This document shows, in pieces, positions 15,716-25,348 of a stretch of 64,000 nt of DNA. The stretch is from Gammaproteobacteria bacterium. Its GTDB lineage: Bacteria; Pseudomonadota; Gammaproteobacteria; Burkholderiales; Nitrosomonadaceae. The position numbers and the translations under genes are program-made. The stretch lies in assembly GCA_015709635.1 (NCBI GenBank), contig CP054180.1:1426001-1490000 (forward strand), read 5' to 3'. Each line of letters opens with the position of its first letter. The stretch's first letter is position 1. The notes beneath the pieces were generated by a model that did not search any database, was not told the origin of the DNA, and was given only the letters and a program-made list of their open reading frames with translations.

Positions 15716-17221
15716 CTAGTGAGTTGTTAAGGTTAATCGAGAAAGCCATTCTTCCGAAGCAATTTGATTTATATTAAGAATGTAATCAGGATAAAAACCT
15801 AAAGCTAATATTAGCAGCGCCGGAATGAGTAGTAAAATCATTTCGCGTGATTGCAGATCAACTACTTGTTTCACATCATCATGAATGATCGGCCCCAGGA
15901 AAGTCCGGCGGGTGTAGGAGAGCATATAGGCAGCGCTAAGTATCGCACCGGACAACGCGGCAATACCCAAAACCGAATGTGCACTGATGGCGCCAAGAAT
16001 CATCAGTAATTCAGCCGGAAAACCGCTGGTACCGGGTACTCCGATACTGGCTAAGGCAAATAGAAAATAGAAGGCTGTCAGTTTTGGCATCACTTTAGCA
16101 AGCCCGCCTAAATGAATCGCTTCGGTACTGCCAAGTCGATGCTGTATGAAACCGGCAATCAGCATCAGAGAACTGGCCACCAGCGTAAAGTTCAGCAACT
16201 GAAAAATCGCACCTTGGAACCCCTGTATGTTGAGCGATGCAACTCCGACCATAACAAGTCCGACGTGACTGACGCTGGCATAGGCAAGCAAGCGCCGTAA
16301 ATTGGTTTGTTGCAGCGCGATCAAAGCGCCGTAGATGAGCGTGAAAGCGCCAATGACACTCAAAACCCAGCTGTACTCCATTGCCGCAACCGGCGCTAGA
16401 GGCATCGCAAACCGCAAAATACCGTAAATACCTAATTTCAATCCCACGAGAATGGCGACGACATGCGTTGGGCCTTCTGTTGCGACGGTGGGTAGCCATG
16501 TATGTAATGGAACAAGTGGCGATTTCACGGCAAAACCGAATAGCAGCAACAGAAAAACAAGCTCCTGCAATTCTTGTGGTAATGCGGTATCCAGTAAAAC
16601 AGGTAAACTGAAAGATAAATCCGCAGGGATTTGCCCGCCGGATTGTGTCGCATGGTTTGTCGCTAATACGATAATCGCCAGCAGCAAGGTGACACCTCCG
16701 GATAGCATAAATAAGGTGTATTTCATTGCTGCGCTGCGCCGTTGTGAGCCGATACCCCATAGGCCGATCAAGAAAAAGAACGGCGGCAATGTAAGCTCCC
16801 AGAACAGGAAAAATAACACCGTATCCAAAGCGCAAAATATTCCGATGCTGACACCTTCGAGTGCCAGCAATAAAGAAAAATGGAAGCGCGCAGTATGGGA
16901 AATCGTATTCCACGAAGCCAGCATCGTAATCAAGGTGAGCAATGCGGTGAGCGGTAAAAATAGTACCGAAATTCCATCAACGCCAATTAGATATTCGATA
17001 TTTAAAATCGGAATCCACTCACGGCGTTCAACAAGCTGAAATTCGCTCTTACTGGCGTCAAATAAAATAAGAACGCAAATGGTCAAAAGGAACGATAGCA
17101 CGGCGATAAAAAAGGCAACATGCTTCGAGAGATCGACATTTCGTATTGATCCGGCCAATACAGCCCCTAAAAGAGGAACAATAATCGTAAGGCTTAGCAG
17201 CGGGAAATCAGCTTCAATCAT
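15716..17221 (-). CDS. NuoM-like antiporter subunit (second NuoM-like of the DAB-type operon)
   Basis: This 501-residue inner-membrane protein has about 14 helices and the proton-antiporter fold of complex I subunit NuoM (Pfam Proton_antipo_M). Residues needed for ion transfer are kept: Glu in FFLFWELTLPPFFFLIG, Lys in FAVKSPLVPLHTWLP, Lys in VGLKLGIYGILRF, and the late Glu in SGFPAELLMILG. No other complex I genes are present, so it is not a respiratory complex I locus. It most likely helps couple ion flow to DabA. It starts 1 base after the upstream subunit, with AGGA before the ATG. Confidence 0.88.
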   Translation of the reverse strand: MIEADFPLLSLTIIVPLLGAVLAGSIRNVDLSKHVAFFIAVLSFLLTICVLILFDASKSEFQLVERREWIPILNIEYLIGVDGISVLFLPLTALLTLITMLASWNTISHTARFHFSLLLALEGVSIGIFCALDTVLFFLFWELTLPPFFFLIGLWGIGSQRRSAAMKYTLFMLSGGVTLLLAIIVLATNHATQSGGQIPADLSFSLPVLLDTALPQELQELVFLLLLFGFAVKSPLVPLHTWLPTVATEGPTHVVAILVGLKLGIYGILRFAMPLAPVAAMEYSWVLSVIGAFTLIYGALIALQQTNLRRLLAYASVSHVGLVMVGVASLNIQGFQGAIFQLLNFTLVASSLMLIAGFIQHRLGSTEAIHLGGLAKVMPKLTAFYFLFALASIGVPGTSGFPAELLMILGAISAHSVLGIAALSGAILSAAYMLSYTRRTFLGPIIHDDVKQVVDLQSREMILLLIPALLILALGFYPDYILNINQIASEEWLSRLTLTTH

Positions 17222-17222
17222 T

Positions 17223-18812
17223 CTAATTATCCTTTGAAGTTATATACTGCGGTGTTAACAGCTTATCGGTGCGAAGCTCGCTTGTATCGTTGTGAGAATT
17301 GCTGCCGGTAGATTGAATATTTTGATCGATGATAAGCAACCAAGGCGAGCTATTGATGCCGGTAGTAAGAAGCAAGCCGCAAATGGCGATTGTAATGATC
17401 CATTCATTCCGCGGCGATGGTGGAGAGCTGGCTTGATGCATATTGACATAAGGTCCTTGGAAACGCTTTGGCGAGGCAATGAATATTTGCTGAAAAGCGC
17501 GTAACAGCAGCCCAACGGTTAAAACGTTACCAAATAAAATTGCAATCGCGATGAGCCATCCTTGACCCTGAATGGTGCCATCGATCAATAGGTGAATGCC
17601 GTCGAAACCCGGTGTTCCGGGCATTCCCATCGTGCTTAGCGCGCAAATCACAAATAGCACCGCAATCGCTGCATTGGTGTCAAACATGCCGCCTAAGCGC
17701 GGAATAAACGCCGTATGCGTACGTTTGTATATCATGCCAAGACTCAGCAATATACCGGCTGTCGCCATTCCGAACGAGATCGCCAGAACGATGCCGCCTT
17801 CCATGCCGTGTGTGCTGAAATCAAATAAGCCAACCGTAATTAAACCGGTTTGGCTGATAATGGCAAATGCGATCAGCCTGCGGAAATTGATTTGCATGAA
17901 CGCCAGCAATGCACCGTAGAAAATCCCGATCAAACCCAGCATTGTCACAAACCATGACCATTCCTCAGCGACTTCAGGCAGCAGGGGGATCAAGAAACGT
18001 ATGATGGCATACACCCCGAGCTTCAGGCTGACCAGAAAAATTCCGACACTCGCGATGGTTCCATGTTCGGCCACTACCGGCAACCAGGCATGAAACGGAA
18101 ATAATGGCATGCGGATAGCGAAGCCGAATAAAAGCAGGAAGAAAATCAAGGTGGCATATTCGTTGCTGACATTGCTTTCTTTCAGAACAAGCCAATCGAA
18201 TGATAAGACATCGGTCGTCAACATGATGCCAAATCCAAGCATCAAGAAGCCGGCCAGTACCATTAATAATCCGCTGCTAAAGTGTTGTAACACTAATGAA
18301 ACAACCCAGCGACGGTTCTGACTCGACCCGGATCGCAATGTCATTAAAACAATCGGAATCATCTCAAGAAAACACCATAACCAGAATTGCATCGCATTCA
18401 GTGCCGCGAATGCGCCGATCAGGATGGCTTCGTACCCGAGTAAAGAAGCAATATGGGTGCTGTCTGACACGTGCCGCGCGGTGAGGGTGTAAACAAGCGT
18501 GAGCAACGCGAGCGTGGCTGTCAGCAGGATGAACAGAATATTCGCACCATCCACGCCGACGGTATACGTTACACCTAATCCCTGATACCGCTCATACAGC
18601 TGAATACCCTGCAGATCGGCATTAAATAAGGACAGCATATATAAACTCAACAAAAATGTCGCTACCGTTCCGGCGAAACCGATGCGCAAAGCGGCCGTTG
18701 GTGAAGGTGTCATAATTACTGCGGCCATCGCTGCCAGCGGGATGATCGTCAGTACCGATAAAATAGGAAAGCCGACTGTTTCCGACCATAAAGTTATATT
18801 TGTAATTTCCAT
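17223..18812 (-). CDS. Divergent NuoM/NuoN-like antiporter subunit
   Basis: This 529-residue membrane protein has the proton-antiporter fold but altered key sites. The Glu in WLWCFLEMIPIVLM (about E150) and the Lys in SLKLGVYAIIRF (about K264) are kept. The Lys of the conserved VKMP motif is Arg (FAIRMPLFPFHAWLP, about R234), and the late Glu of the GF-x-A-E motif is Ile (TPGFDGIHLLIDG, about I406). Both sibling NuoM-like proteins keep the canonical residues. The proton path may thus be weakened or changed. The ATG at 18812 has GAGG 6 bases upstream and is preferred over TTG 18824. A polar tail of about 40 residues ends the protein. Confidence 0.85.
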   Translation of the reverse strand: MEITNITLWSETVGFPILSVLTIIPLAAMAAVIMTPSPTAALRIGFAGTVATFLLSLYMLSLFNADLQGIQLYERYQGLGVTYTVGVDGANILFILLTATLALLTLVYTLTARHVSDSTHIASLLGYEAILIGAFAALNAMQFWLWCFLEMIPIVLMTLRSGSSQNRRWVVSLVLQHFSSGLLMVLAGFLMLGFGIMLTTDVLSFDWLVLKESNVSNEYATLIFFLLLFGFAIRMPLFPFHAWLPVVAEHGTIASVGIFLVSLKLGVYAIIRFLIPLLPEVAEEWSWFVTMLGLIGIFYGALLAFMQINFRRLIAFAIISQTGLITVGLFDFSTHGMEGGIVLAISFGMATAGILLSLGMIYKRTHTAFIPRLGGMFDTNAAIAVLFVICALSTMGMPGTPGFDGIHLLIDGTIQGQGWLIAIAILFGNVLTVGLLLRAFQQIFIASPKRFQGPYVNMHQASSPPSPRNEWIITIAICGLLLTTGINSSPWLLIIDQNIQSTGSNSHNDTSELRTDKLLTPQYITSKDN

Positions 18813-18820
18813 CGAAAACC

Positions 18821-20389
18821 TCAAATCGAAGCAGCAATCATTAAGATAATGAAAACAAACAAGACCAGATAACGCGGCTTAAGAATAAGCTGTTCAAACG
18901 TATTCGCAAGCTGTCCGAGTTTTCTACCAATATCGACCGTATCCATACCGATACCCCGTAAAACCAAGCGCTCTTCAAACCAACTCATGATGTTCGCTAT
19001 CCATTCAAACAATTTACCCACTACGCCACTACCGCGAACAAACTCAATTTGTATTCCGTTGCCGATATTTTTATCCATGTTTTTCTCAAGCTGAGTCAGC
19101 GATGAGATCGTATAGTTTGAAGAAACAGGAGCTCCCATTGCCCGGTCAATAATATTTGTATCAAACCGGTCCAAATCATGCCCAAGACCGTAGATAGGCC
19201 TTACCAGTGTTCTATCCGCGATGGGATCAAGCCAGAATCGTTGCAGTGATGCGATATATAACCAGCGTTTATTGGCGATTGCGGATGCGACCGGCTTCAT
19301 CGGATTACCGTAGACGTAACGCAACAGGGAAGGGGCCGTTAATACTTGATAGTTCCGCACGATGGCATGCGCGCAGAGGTGCCAGCTCGCCAACTCCCAT
19401 AAGCCTAAACCGCATTCCAAAAACATCAGACCAAGCTGCCCCGATATGGCAAAGCATAGCGAGCTTTTAGTATCCGTTTGCGTTAATCCGACTATTAAGC
19501 TGTAAACTGCCGTGAAAAAGCCCACCACTATCAGTACATCCATCGTAAGCGGCGCTTGCTCAATAATCGGCCGTAACAAAATAACTAGAAAGATTCCCGC
19601 ATGGATCATCACAGCGCCATAGAACACTGAACTCGATGGTGTAGGACCTTCCATCGCCCGTGCCAGCCACGGCGTAAATGGCAGTTGCGCCGATTTGGCA
19701 ATAGCGGCGGCGACAAAGCATAAGCTGATGACGGTGGCGGTAGGGGTCGACAGGTTTGTGGCCATTTCATTCAGCGTGATCCAGCTGGTTGTTCCGGCAT
19801 AGTAAAAAGAAAGCGCGATACCTAAAATAAAACCGGCATCGCCAATCCGGTTGGTGACGAAAACCCGTGTGGCGTTAATTGCTGCCGTAGGCCGGTCATA
19901 AGCGAAAGAAATCAATAGATAGGAGCATAATCCCGCAATTTCCCAGCCAATGAAGGTACTGATTGCGTTACCCGAAAGTATCAGCAACAGCATCGCCGAA
20001 GAGAATAAACATAAAACAAAGAAAAACCGGTGGAAACCAGGTTCCGCTTGAATATAATTCGTTGAGAAGCGCGCAATGATGAGCAGAATAATCGAAAATA
20101 AAGCGGCTGCAATGACGCTGAAGCCCGAGGTGATGAAATTGAATTCGACAACCAGATTCCCGCTATTCAACCATTTTCCCAGCGTAGTGTGATTGGCGTT
20201 GATTGCCAATAAATCGCAACCAAGTATAGCGATCGCGATTAAGCATGCCAGAGTACTGGCGATTTTCGTTACAGTTGCGCTGAAATACTCGTCTTTTTTT
20301 CCATTGATGCGATTAAACAAGATGCCAAAACCAATGATTGCAGCAGCCAGGAATGGCAATAACGGTATTAAAAAAACCAACTGATCCAT
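18821..20389 (-). CDS. dabB: DabB-type NuoL-like subunit of the inorganic carbon transporter
   Basis: DabB is the membrane, ion-conducting partner of DabA in DAB systems. This 522-residue protein is shorter than complex I NuoL (about 610), as is usual for DabB. It has Glu in FIGWEIAGLCSYLLIS, Lys in AIAKSAQLPFTPWLARAMEG, and PTPSSSVFYGAVMIHAG where NuoL has PTPVSALIHAATMV. The C-terminal part has a polar loop (LDRFDTNIIDRAM) and a last membrane helix. It begins right after dabA: AGGAG lies inside the end of dabA and the ATG is 1 base after its stop, implying translational coupling. Confidence 0.88.
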   Translation of the reverse strand: MDQLVFLIPLLPFLAAAIIGFGILFNRINGKKDEYFSATVTKIASTLACLIAIAILGCDLLAINANHTTLGKWLNSGNLVVEFNFITSGFSVIAAALFSIILLIIARFSTNYIQAEPGFHRFFFVLCLFSSAMLLLILSGNAISTFIGWEIAGLCSYLLISFAYDRPTAAINATRVFVTNRIGDAGFILGIALSFYYAGTTSWITLNEMATNLSTPTATVISLCFVAAAIAKSAQLPFTPWLARAMEGPTPSSSVFYGAVMIHAGIFLVILLRPIIEQAPLTMDVLIVVGFFTAVYSLIVGLTQTDTKSSLCFAISGQLGLMFLECGLGLWELASWHLCAHAIVRNYQVLTAPSLLRYVYGNPMKPVASAIANKRWLYIASLQRFWLDPIADRTLVRPIYGLGHDLDRFDTNIIDRAMGAPVSSNYTISSLTQLEKNMDKNIGNGIQIEFVRGSGVVGKLFEWIANIMSWFEERLVLRGIGMDTVDIGRKLGQLANTFEQLILKPRYLVLFVFIILMIAASI

Positions 20390-20390
20390 A

Positions 20391-23300
20391 TTAAGCTCCT
20401 GTCACATGAGGTTGCTTGATTAAAACAGGCGGTAAGGGCACATTAATGTTCTGATAATACGAAGTGGATGTTTCATACTCAGATACTTGTTTCTTTTCTG
20501 CTTGCCAAGGAACAAATCCGACCCCTCGTTCAAATACCGAGATTTCAGACGTATCGGGATCGATCGCACTCAATAAAATCCAACCGCCGCCGACAAGTTC
20601 CCGGATACTGGCTTGACGCTCATAGATCTGCCCGAGGATTTCGGTTTTTGCTTCGACCAGAACCTGTAATCGAAGCGGTTCATGAATCTCGATCATTTGC
20701 TTGGTCAAGCCGGTGCGCAGATCGCTGCTGGTGCCCTCCAGCACGCCGAACATGCCGGTGATGTTATGGGTTACTTTTGAACCGGAACCAAAATGATCGT
20801 TGTTTACTGTGGAAAAGTAGTATTCGAGATTGATACCAGCCCCGACCGGACCGACAGCCAGTAGCAAGTTTTCCAGCAGCTTGCCATCGGCATCCTGTGT
20901 CGGATCGTATGAAATGAGAAAAACCCGCCGGTCCAAGAATGTGCCTTGCGAAACGGAGCGCCGTCCGACGATGGCCGCAGCAATCGTGGCATGATTGAAT
21001 TCCGGAAATGCTTGAGAAAAATCGTTTGCCCGTAAAATCACATGTTCTTTCCCGGCTTCGGGCGTACGCGGATTATTAGCCGAGACAAAACGCCGGCAAC
21101 GTTCATGAGCCGAGGCTTTACTCGCTTTGATCAAATCACTCCTGAACGCTTCAAAAGCAGGTAGTGAACTTTGCGGAATATCCTCAAGATCATACCAATA
21201 ATATTCGTCACTGCAGGTATCGTGCTCAGCGCCAATGAACCAGGTGTCATCGGGAATGTGGATGCCGCGATCCGCTAGTAATTTTCTGATCTCGGGACGA
21301 TTGATCATGGCTGCAAACAACCGGGCATTCGGTCCGCCGCGTTTACCGCTGCAGGCACCGCAGTTATAACCAAATTCATGCGGATTGTTGAGATTGGTCG
21401 AGCCATGGCCGGTTAAACATACAATCGGCGCAAAACCATACGATAAGCCGGTCGTGCGCATGAAAACCGCTAATCTGTCCACTTGTTCCTGATCAGTAAA
21501 ACCTACGCGGGGGTTGTCCGGTGTTGCGGGTGTATCCGAAGCAGGCGCTTTGAACATTAATTCGGTAGGTACTTTTTTCTCAATACTTTGCCGCAAGGAA
21601 GTGTTGAATGCTAAGAAAAACTTGGGTAAGAATACTCTACCTAATAAGCCGGCAAAAACGACCGGTGCCAGTGCATCAATAATCGCATGCGAGAAAATAA
21701 GACTGCGCCGCAACGATTGGTTCATCAAATAGGCGAGTTTTCTATAAAGACGATGCCCTTTGTGGTGTTCTTGCAGTACCGGTTCCGCGCCTTTTCTTGG
21801 TACTTCAGTGACATCATTGGCTGGCCTCACGACCACCGGGCATTGCATCTTAATTTCAAAGTCGTCAATCCCTTTGTAATTCATGGGCACGCCAAAAAAT
21901 CCCGCGGCGCCGATCGTCTCGATTCTAGGATTAATTTCTTCCAATTGACGACGCAAGCTTTCTTCGCGATCATCCATGCAGGTAACGATTTGCGCCTGCG
22001 GCCGCTGCGCACGTTTGGCCCAGCGTCCCCGGTTGATATTGGCGCGCAGGATCTGAAAGAAATCTTCGCGATAGTGATATTCGTAAGCATAGAGCCAAAT
22101 TCTGCTTCGTTCCGGTGCGGTGAATTCATCGAGGACATTGAGCAATTGCAGCAGATCGCTTTTTTGCATGCCATGAATATCCGCTGCGCTAAGTCCCAAG
22201 TGCTGACACAGACGGAAAAGCCGCCAACCGCTATTAAAAGCCGCATGCTCAAAATCTTTTTTCACCAAAGGGCTGAATTGCCAGGTCCATGTCAGATCCG
22301 CTAAAGATTGCCATTCCTCTCGCCTCTCACGCTCTGAGCCAGCGCGCATGATCAGGTCCTTGGCAAGATTGGTCAGATATTCCGGCAAGTCCCCGCCATA
22401 GAGCTGTTTTCTAACCATAAACTCGGATAGGTTTTTGCGGAAATAATATTCGATCGTTCCCAGCTTGGCTTCGATTTTCCAGGTATCTTTACAGGCCTGA
22501 TTGAGCCATAATCTGTCCATCGTCAGGCGGATAGCCAGATAATCGGCCATATGCAGCGTCGCATCATTTTCCGTATGGTAGTCGGGATTATGCTGACGCC
22601 AGTTGATCATTCCCGACCAGCCCGGTAATTCAAGCGCCAAGTGCTGGATATAGCTTTCCCACTTGTCTTGCGGGATTTCCAAGTTGGTTAATTGCAGAAT
22701 GATACAATCGACCGGATCTTCCGGTGTTTCATCGACAATGTTCTGCCAGTCGGGTAAATCGTGCAAGAAAGGATTCACGTCGAAATGCGCTGTCGAACGC
22801 CAAGCGGCATAAAGTCCCAGTTTATTGCGCCCGGGCAATTGCCAGGCTGCAACCCCTTCGTCCAGCACCGATGCGCAGATTCGTATGATTTGCGGCCTGA
22901 TGGAATAAAGAATATCGATACCGCTCAATGCCAAGACAAAACTGCGTAATGTCATTTTGTCACCGACTCGTGCCAGCATTTCGGTGAGTTCGGTTTCAGC
23001 GTCCATTCTCATTTTCTGATGTACTGGGATGCCTTCGCCATCGGCCAGGTTCTTTTTGATTTTTTCCAGCCATTCTTTCGCTTGCTCCTCGGAGAGATCC
23101 AGCATGTTCTCCGGATGCAAATCGGTCATCTCAATATTTAATTTGTGAAGAATACTTTCCCACAGTTGCTTAATGACGATGCTTTGATCGGAAATACTGG
23201 AAAGTAATCGCGAACGGGCTTCTTTCGAAACATCCGGTTGAATCGCATGGAGGACATTCAATTCTTCGATCTGCCAGTTCAACTGACTGATCGACAATGG

Positions 23301-23663
23301 GGGCAATTCATGCAGCAGTGCGATTTGATAGATATCTCTGCGTTTGACCGTCAGATCGTTAGCATGAAAAACGATTTGCTCGGACTGCAAGTGTTTGGCA
23401 TGCTCAAACGCAGCTGAAAGATCCGCATCGGTAATTCTGCCTTGCTGATATAAGTCCCGGTTCTTTGAATCCGGCAAATAACCATAAACACCCGTTAATT
23501 CTTCGTACGCTGCCACCCCTTCTTCAAACGGCAGGTGCTGAAAACCGTGAATGGTGTTGTGATGCACAAATTTATGCAACGGACGTTGTCCCGGAAGGAT
23601 ATGATCCAAGTGATCGATGGTTTCAAGAATATGGTGACGCAAATCATGAGATTCAGAAGTCAT
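20391..23663 (-). CDS. dabA: DabA (DUF2309/UPF0753), zinc-dependent inorganic carbon transporter subunit
   Basis: DabA is a cytoplasmic-face protein related to beta-carbonic anhydrases that, with DabB, traps CO2 as bicarbonate using ion energy. The protein is 1090 residues, a long form. The four zinc/active-site positions are visible: C562-x-D564-x-R566 in VTCMDDREE, H753 in LTGHGSTN, and C768 in YNCGACSGKRGG, with the H-to-C spacing of 15 known in the family. The N-terminus has PLHKFVHHNTIHGFQ, another conserved DUF2309 block. The start at 23663 is chosen because AGGAT lies 7 bases upstream and it clears the previous gene by 10 bases. The direction of transport is taken from characterised homologues. 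Confidence 0.93.
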   Translation of the reverse strand: MTSESHDLRHHILETIDHLDHILPGQRPLHKFVHHNTIHGFQHLPFEEGVAAYEELTGVYGYLPDSKNRDLYQQGRITDADLSAAFEHAKHLQSEQIVFHANDLTVKRRDIYQIALLHELPPLSISQLNWQIEELNVLHAIQPDVSKEARSRLLSSISDQSIVIKQLWESILHKLNIEMTDLHPENMLDLSEEQAKEWLEKIKKNLADGEGIPVHQKMRMDAETELTEMLARVGDKMTLRSFVLALSGIDILYSIRPQIIRICASVLDEGVAAWQLPGRNKLGLYAAWRSTAHFDVNPFLHDLPDWQNIVDETPEDPVDCIILQLTNLEIPQDKWESYIQHLALELPGWSGMINWRQHNPDYHTENDATLHMADYLAIRLTMDRLWLNQACKDTWKIEAKLGTIEYYFRKNLSEFMVRKQLYGGDLPEYLTNLAKDLIMRAGSERERREEWQSLADLTWTWQFSPLVKKDFEHAAFNSGWRLFRLCQHLGLSAADIHGMQKSDLLQLLNVLDEFTAPERSRIWLYAYEYHYREDFFQILRANINRGRWAKRAQRPQAQIVTCMDDREESLRRQLEEINPRIETIGAAGFFGVPMNYKGIDDFEIKMQCPVVVRPANDVTEVPRKGAEPVLQEHHKGHRLYRKLAYLMNQSLRRSLIFSHAIIDALAPVVFAGLLGRVFLPKFFLAFNTSLRQSIEKKVPTELMFKAPASDTPATPDNPRVGFTDQEQVDRLAVFMRTTGLSYGFAPIVCLTGHGSTNLNNPHEFGYNCGACSGKRGGPNARLFAAMINRPEIRKLLADRGIHIPDDTWFIGAEHDTCSDEYYWYDLEDIPQSSLPAFEAFRSDLIKASKASAHERCRRFVSANNPRTPEAGKEHVILRANDFSQAFPEFNHATIAAAIVGRRSVSQGTFLDRRVFLISYDPTQDADGKLLENLLLAVGPVGAGINLEYYFSTVNNDHFGSGSKVTHNITGMFGVLEGTSSDLRTGLTKQMIEIHEPLRLQVLVEAKTEILGQIYERQASIRELVGGGWILLSAIDPDTSEISVFERGVGFVPWQAEKKQVSEYETSTSYYQNINVPLPPVLIKQPHVTGA

Positions 23664-23673
23664 ATCAGTTATC

Positions 23674-25146
23674 CTATTGAATACTTTGAATGATAGTGCC
23701 ATTCATTTGATTCATAGTCGCCATTGAGAGATCGATCAACGGTGCTGGCCATAAACCAAACATAACGATTAATACAACCAGAAACCCGGCTGCGATGAGT
23801 TCGTATATTTTCAAGTCTTCGATATTACGCATCTGAGGTTTCACCGGACCGGTGAACAACATGCCGATGGTGCGCATGGCGTAGGCCGTTCCAATCATGA
23901 TGCTCACTCCGAGCAGGATCATGAGATTGCCCCATTGCTGGAATCCGCCAACGATCGCATGCAGCTCTGCGATAAAACCAACAGTGCCCGGTAATCCCAT
24001 GGCGGCAAACAAAGTGATTGTCATGAAGAGGGCAAAGCGCGGCATGACTCTGACCAAAGAGCTGTAATCCAGAATATTCCGGGTATGTGTGCGTTCGTAC
24101 AACAAACCGACCAGCAAGAACATCGCGCCGGCCACTAAACCGTGTGCTGTCATTTGCAAGACCGCACCGATCAGGCCGGTTTTGTTCATCGTCGCAATAT
24201 CCAAAAGGATAATGCCCATATGACTGACGGATGAGTAAGCAACCATGGCTTTCATATCGGTCTGCCGCCAGGCCAGAACACCGCCATAGATCATTCCGAT
24301 CAATGCTAATGAAATTAATAGCGTCTGCAGCATTTGTGTGGCTTCCGGCAGCATGACAATGACACGTATCATGCCGTAGGCGCCCATTTTGAGAAGAATA
24401 CCGGATAGCAATATACTGACCGGACTCGGTGCTTGCACATGCGCCAGCGGTAACCAACCATGTAATGGAAAAATCGGCATCTTGACACCGAAGCCAATCA
24501 AGAATCCGATCAAAACCCAAATTTGTTCGTCTCTTGGCATGCTCTGGGCAGCGATAGACATCGTAGACATTAAAGTACCGCCATGCACCGGCATATATTG
24601 ACTGATAGCAATCAAGCTGATCAGCATGAAAATTGAGCCGCCCATGGTATAGAGCACGAAATTCAAACTGGCGACATGACGGCGTGTACCACCCCAGCGA
24701 TCAATGAGTAGAAACAGCGGTGCCAAGGTCAATTCCCAAAAAATGTAGAATAATGACCAGTCTTGCGAAAGGAATACGCCCAGCATCCCTAATTCCAATA
24801 ACAAGATACTGACATAATAGCTTTTGATGTTGTGTGCTATGTTGAAAGAGGCGAGCAGTGCAATCAGCGTTAGCAGGGCTGCCAATACCACCATAGGCAG
24901 CGATAATCCGTCAACCCCTAGTGCCAGAGCGGTATTGAGTTTAGGATTGAAAACAAAATACTCATAGAATTGTATTTGGCCATCCGACCGATCGTAATTA
25001 AGAACCAGCCAGAAACTTAAAAGAAACACTAAGATTGCGATCAGATTGGCAGTGAAACGGATTTGGTTGGTGTTTTTACTTGGAATTAAGGCGAGTATCA
25101 GAATACCTAATACTGGTGTTAGAAGTAATGTACTGAGTATCCCCAT
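23674..25146 (-). CDS. NuoM-like antiporter subunit (first gene of the DAB-type operon)
   Basis: This 490-residue inner-membrane protein has about 14 helices and is very close in pattern to complex I NuoM. Canonical residues are kept: Glu in FYIFWELTLAPLFLLIDRWGG, Lys in FGVKMPIFPLHGWLPLAHVQAP, Lys in ILLKMGAYGMIRV, and Glu in GFIAELHAIVGG. It is the promoter-proximal gene of the six-gene operon and ends 10 bases before dabA. The ATG is preceded by AAGGA about 12 bases upstream, which is rather far. A role in coupling ion flow to carbon uptake is inferred from context. Confidence 0.88.
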   Translation of the reverse strand: MGILSTLLLTPVLGILILALIPSKNTNQIRFTANLIAILVFLLSFWLVLNYDRSDGQIQFYEYFVFNPKLNTALALGVDGLSLPMVVLAALLTLIALLASFNIAHNIKSYYVSILLLELGMLGVFLSQDWSLFYIFWELTLAPLFLLIDRWGGTRRHVASLNFVLYTMGGSIFMLISLIAISQYMPVHGGTLMSTMSIAAQSMPRDEQIWVLIGFLIGFGVKMPIFPLHGWLPLAHVQAPSPVSILLSGILLKMGAYGMIRVIVMLPEATQMLQTLLISLALIGMIYGGVLAWRQTDMKAMVAYSSVSHMGIILLDIATMNKTGLIGAVLQMTAHGLVAGAMFLLVGLLYERTHTRNILDYSSLVRVMPRFALFMTITLFAAMGLPGTVGFIAELHAIVGGFQQWGNLMILLGVSIMIGTAYAMRTIGMLFTGPVKPQMRNIEDLKIYELIAAGFLVVLIVMFGLWPAPLIDLSMATMNQMNGTIIQSIQ

Positions 25147-25166
25147 AGAATTTTTATCCTTTTTTT

Positions 25167-25184
25167 ATAAGAATATGTTCTTAT
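25167..25184. promoter_or_regulatory. Palindrome in the leader of the DAB-type operon
   Basis: ATAAGAA(25167-25173)-tatg-TTCTTAT(25178-25184) is a perfect 7-base inverted repeat 20 bp upstream of the first operon gene. It may be an operator or a small leader hairpin. Confidence 0.4.
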
Positions 25185-25348
25185 TGAAAATAATTTCTAC
25201 ATATTGAATATTTCAGTTCTAACTCTTTAAACAAGTCAATTTTCGATCAATAAGTAAAAAATTGTTTCCGCGTTATAGACTCTGATGCGCCATGATCAAA
25301 GATCACTTTAAAACCCTTCTGATTCAAGGGTAAGCTAACACAATGAAT

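Noticed and set aside
15716..25146. A respiratory complex I (nuo) operon
   Set aside because: Only antiporter-type L/M subunits are present; no peripheral-arm or quinone-site subunits (B, C, D, E, F, G, H, I, K) occur, and DabA sits among them.
14620..25146. A carboxysome locus
   Set aside because: Despite a CsoSCA-like impression of the last gene, no shell protein, CsoS2 or Rubisco gene is present.
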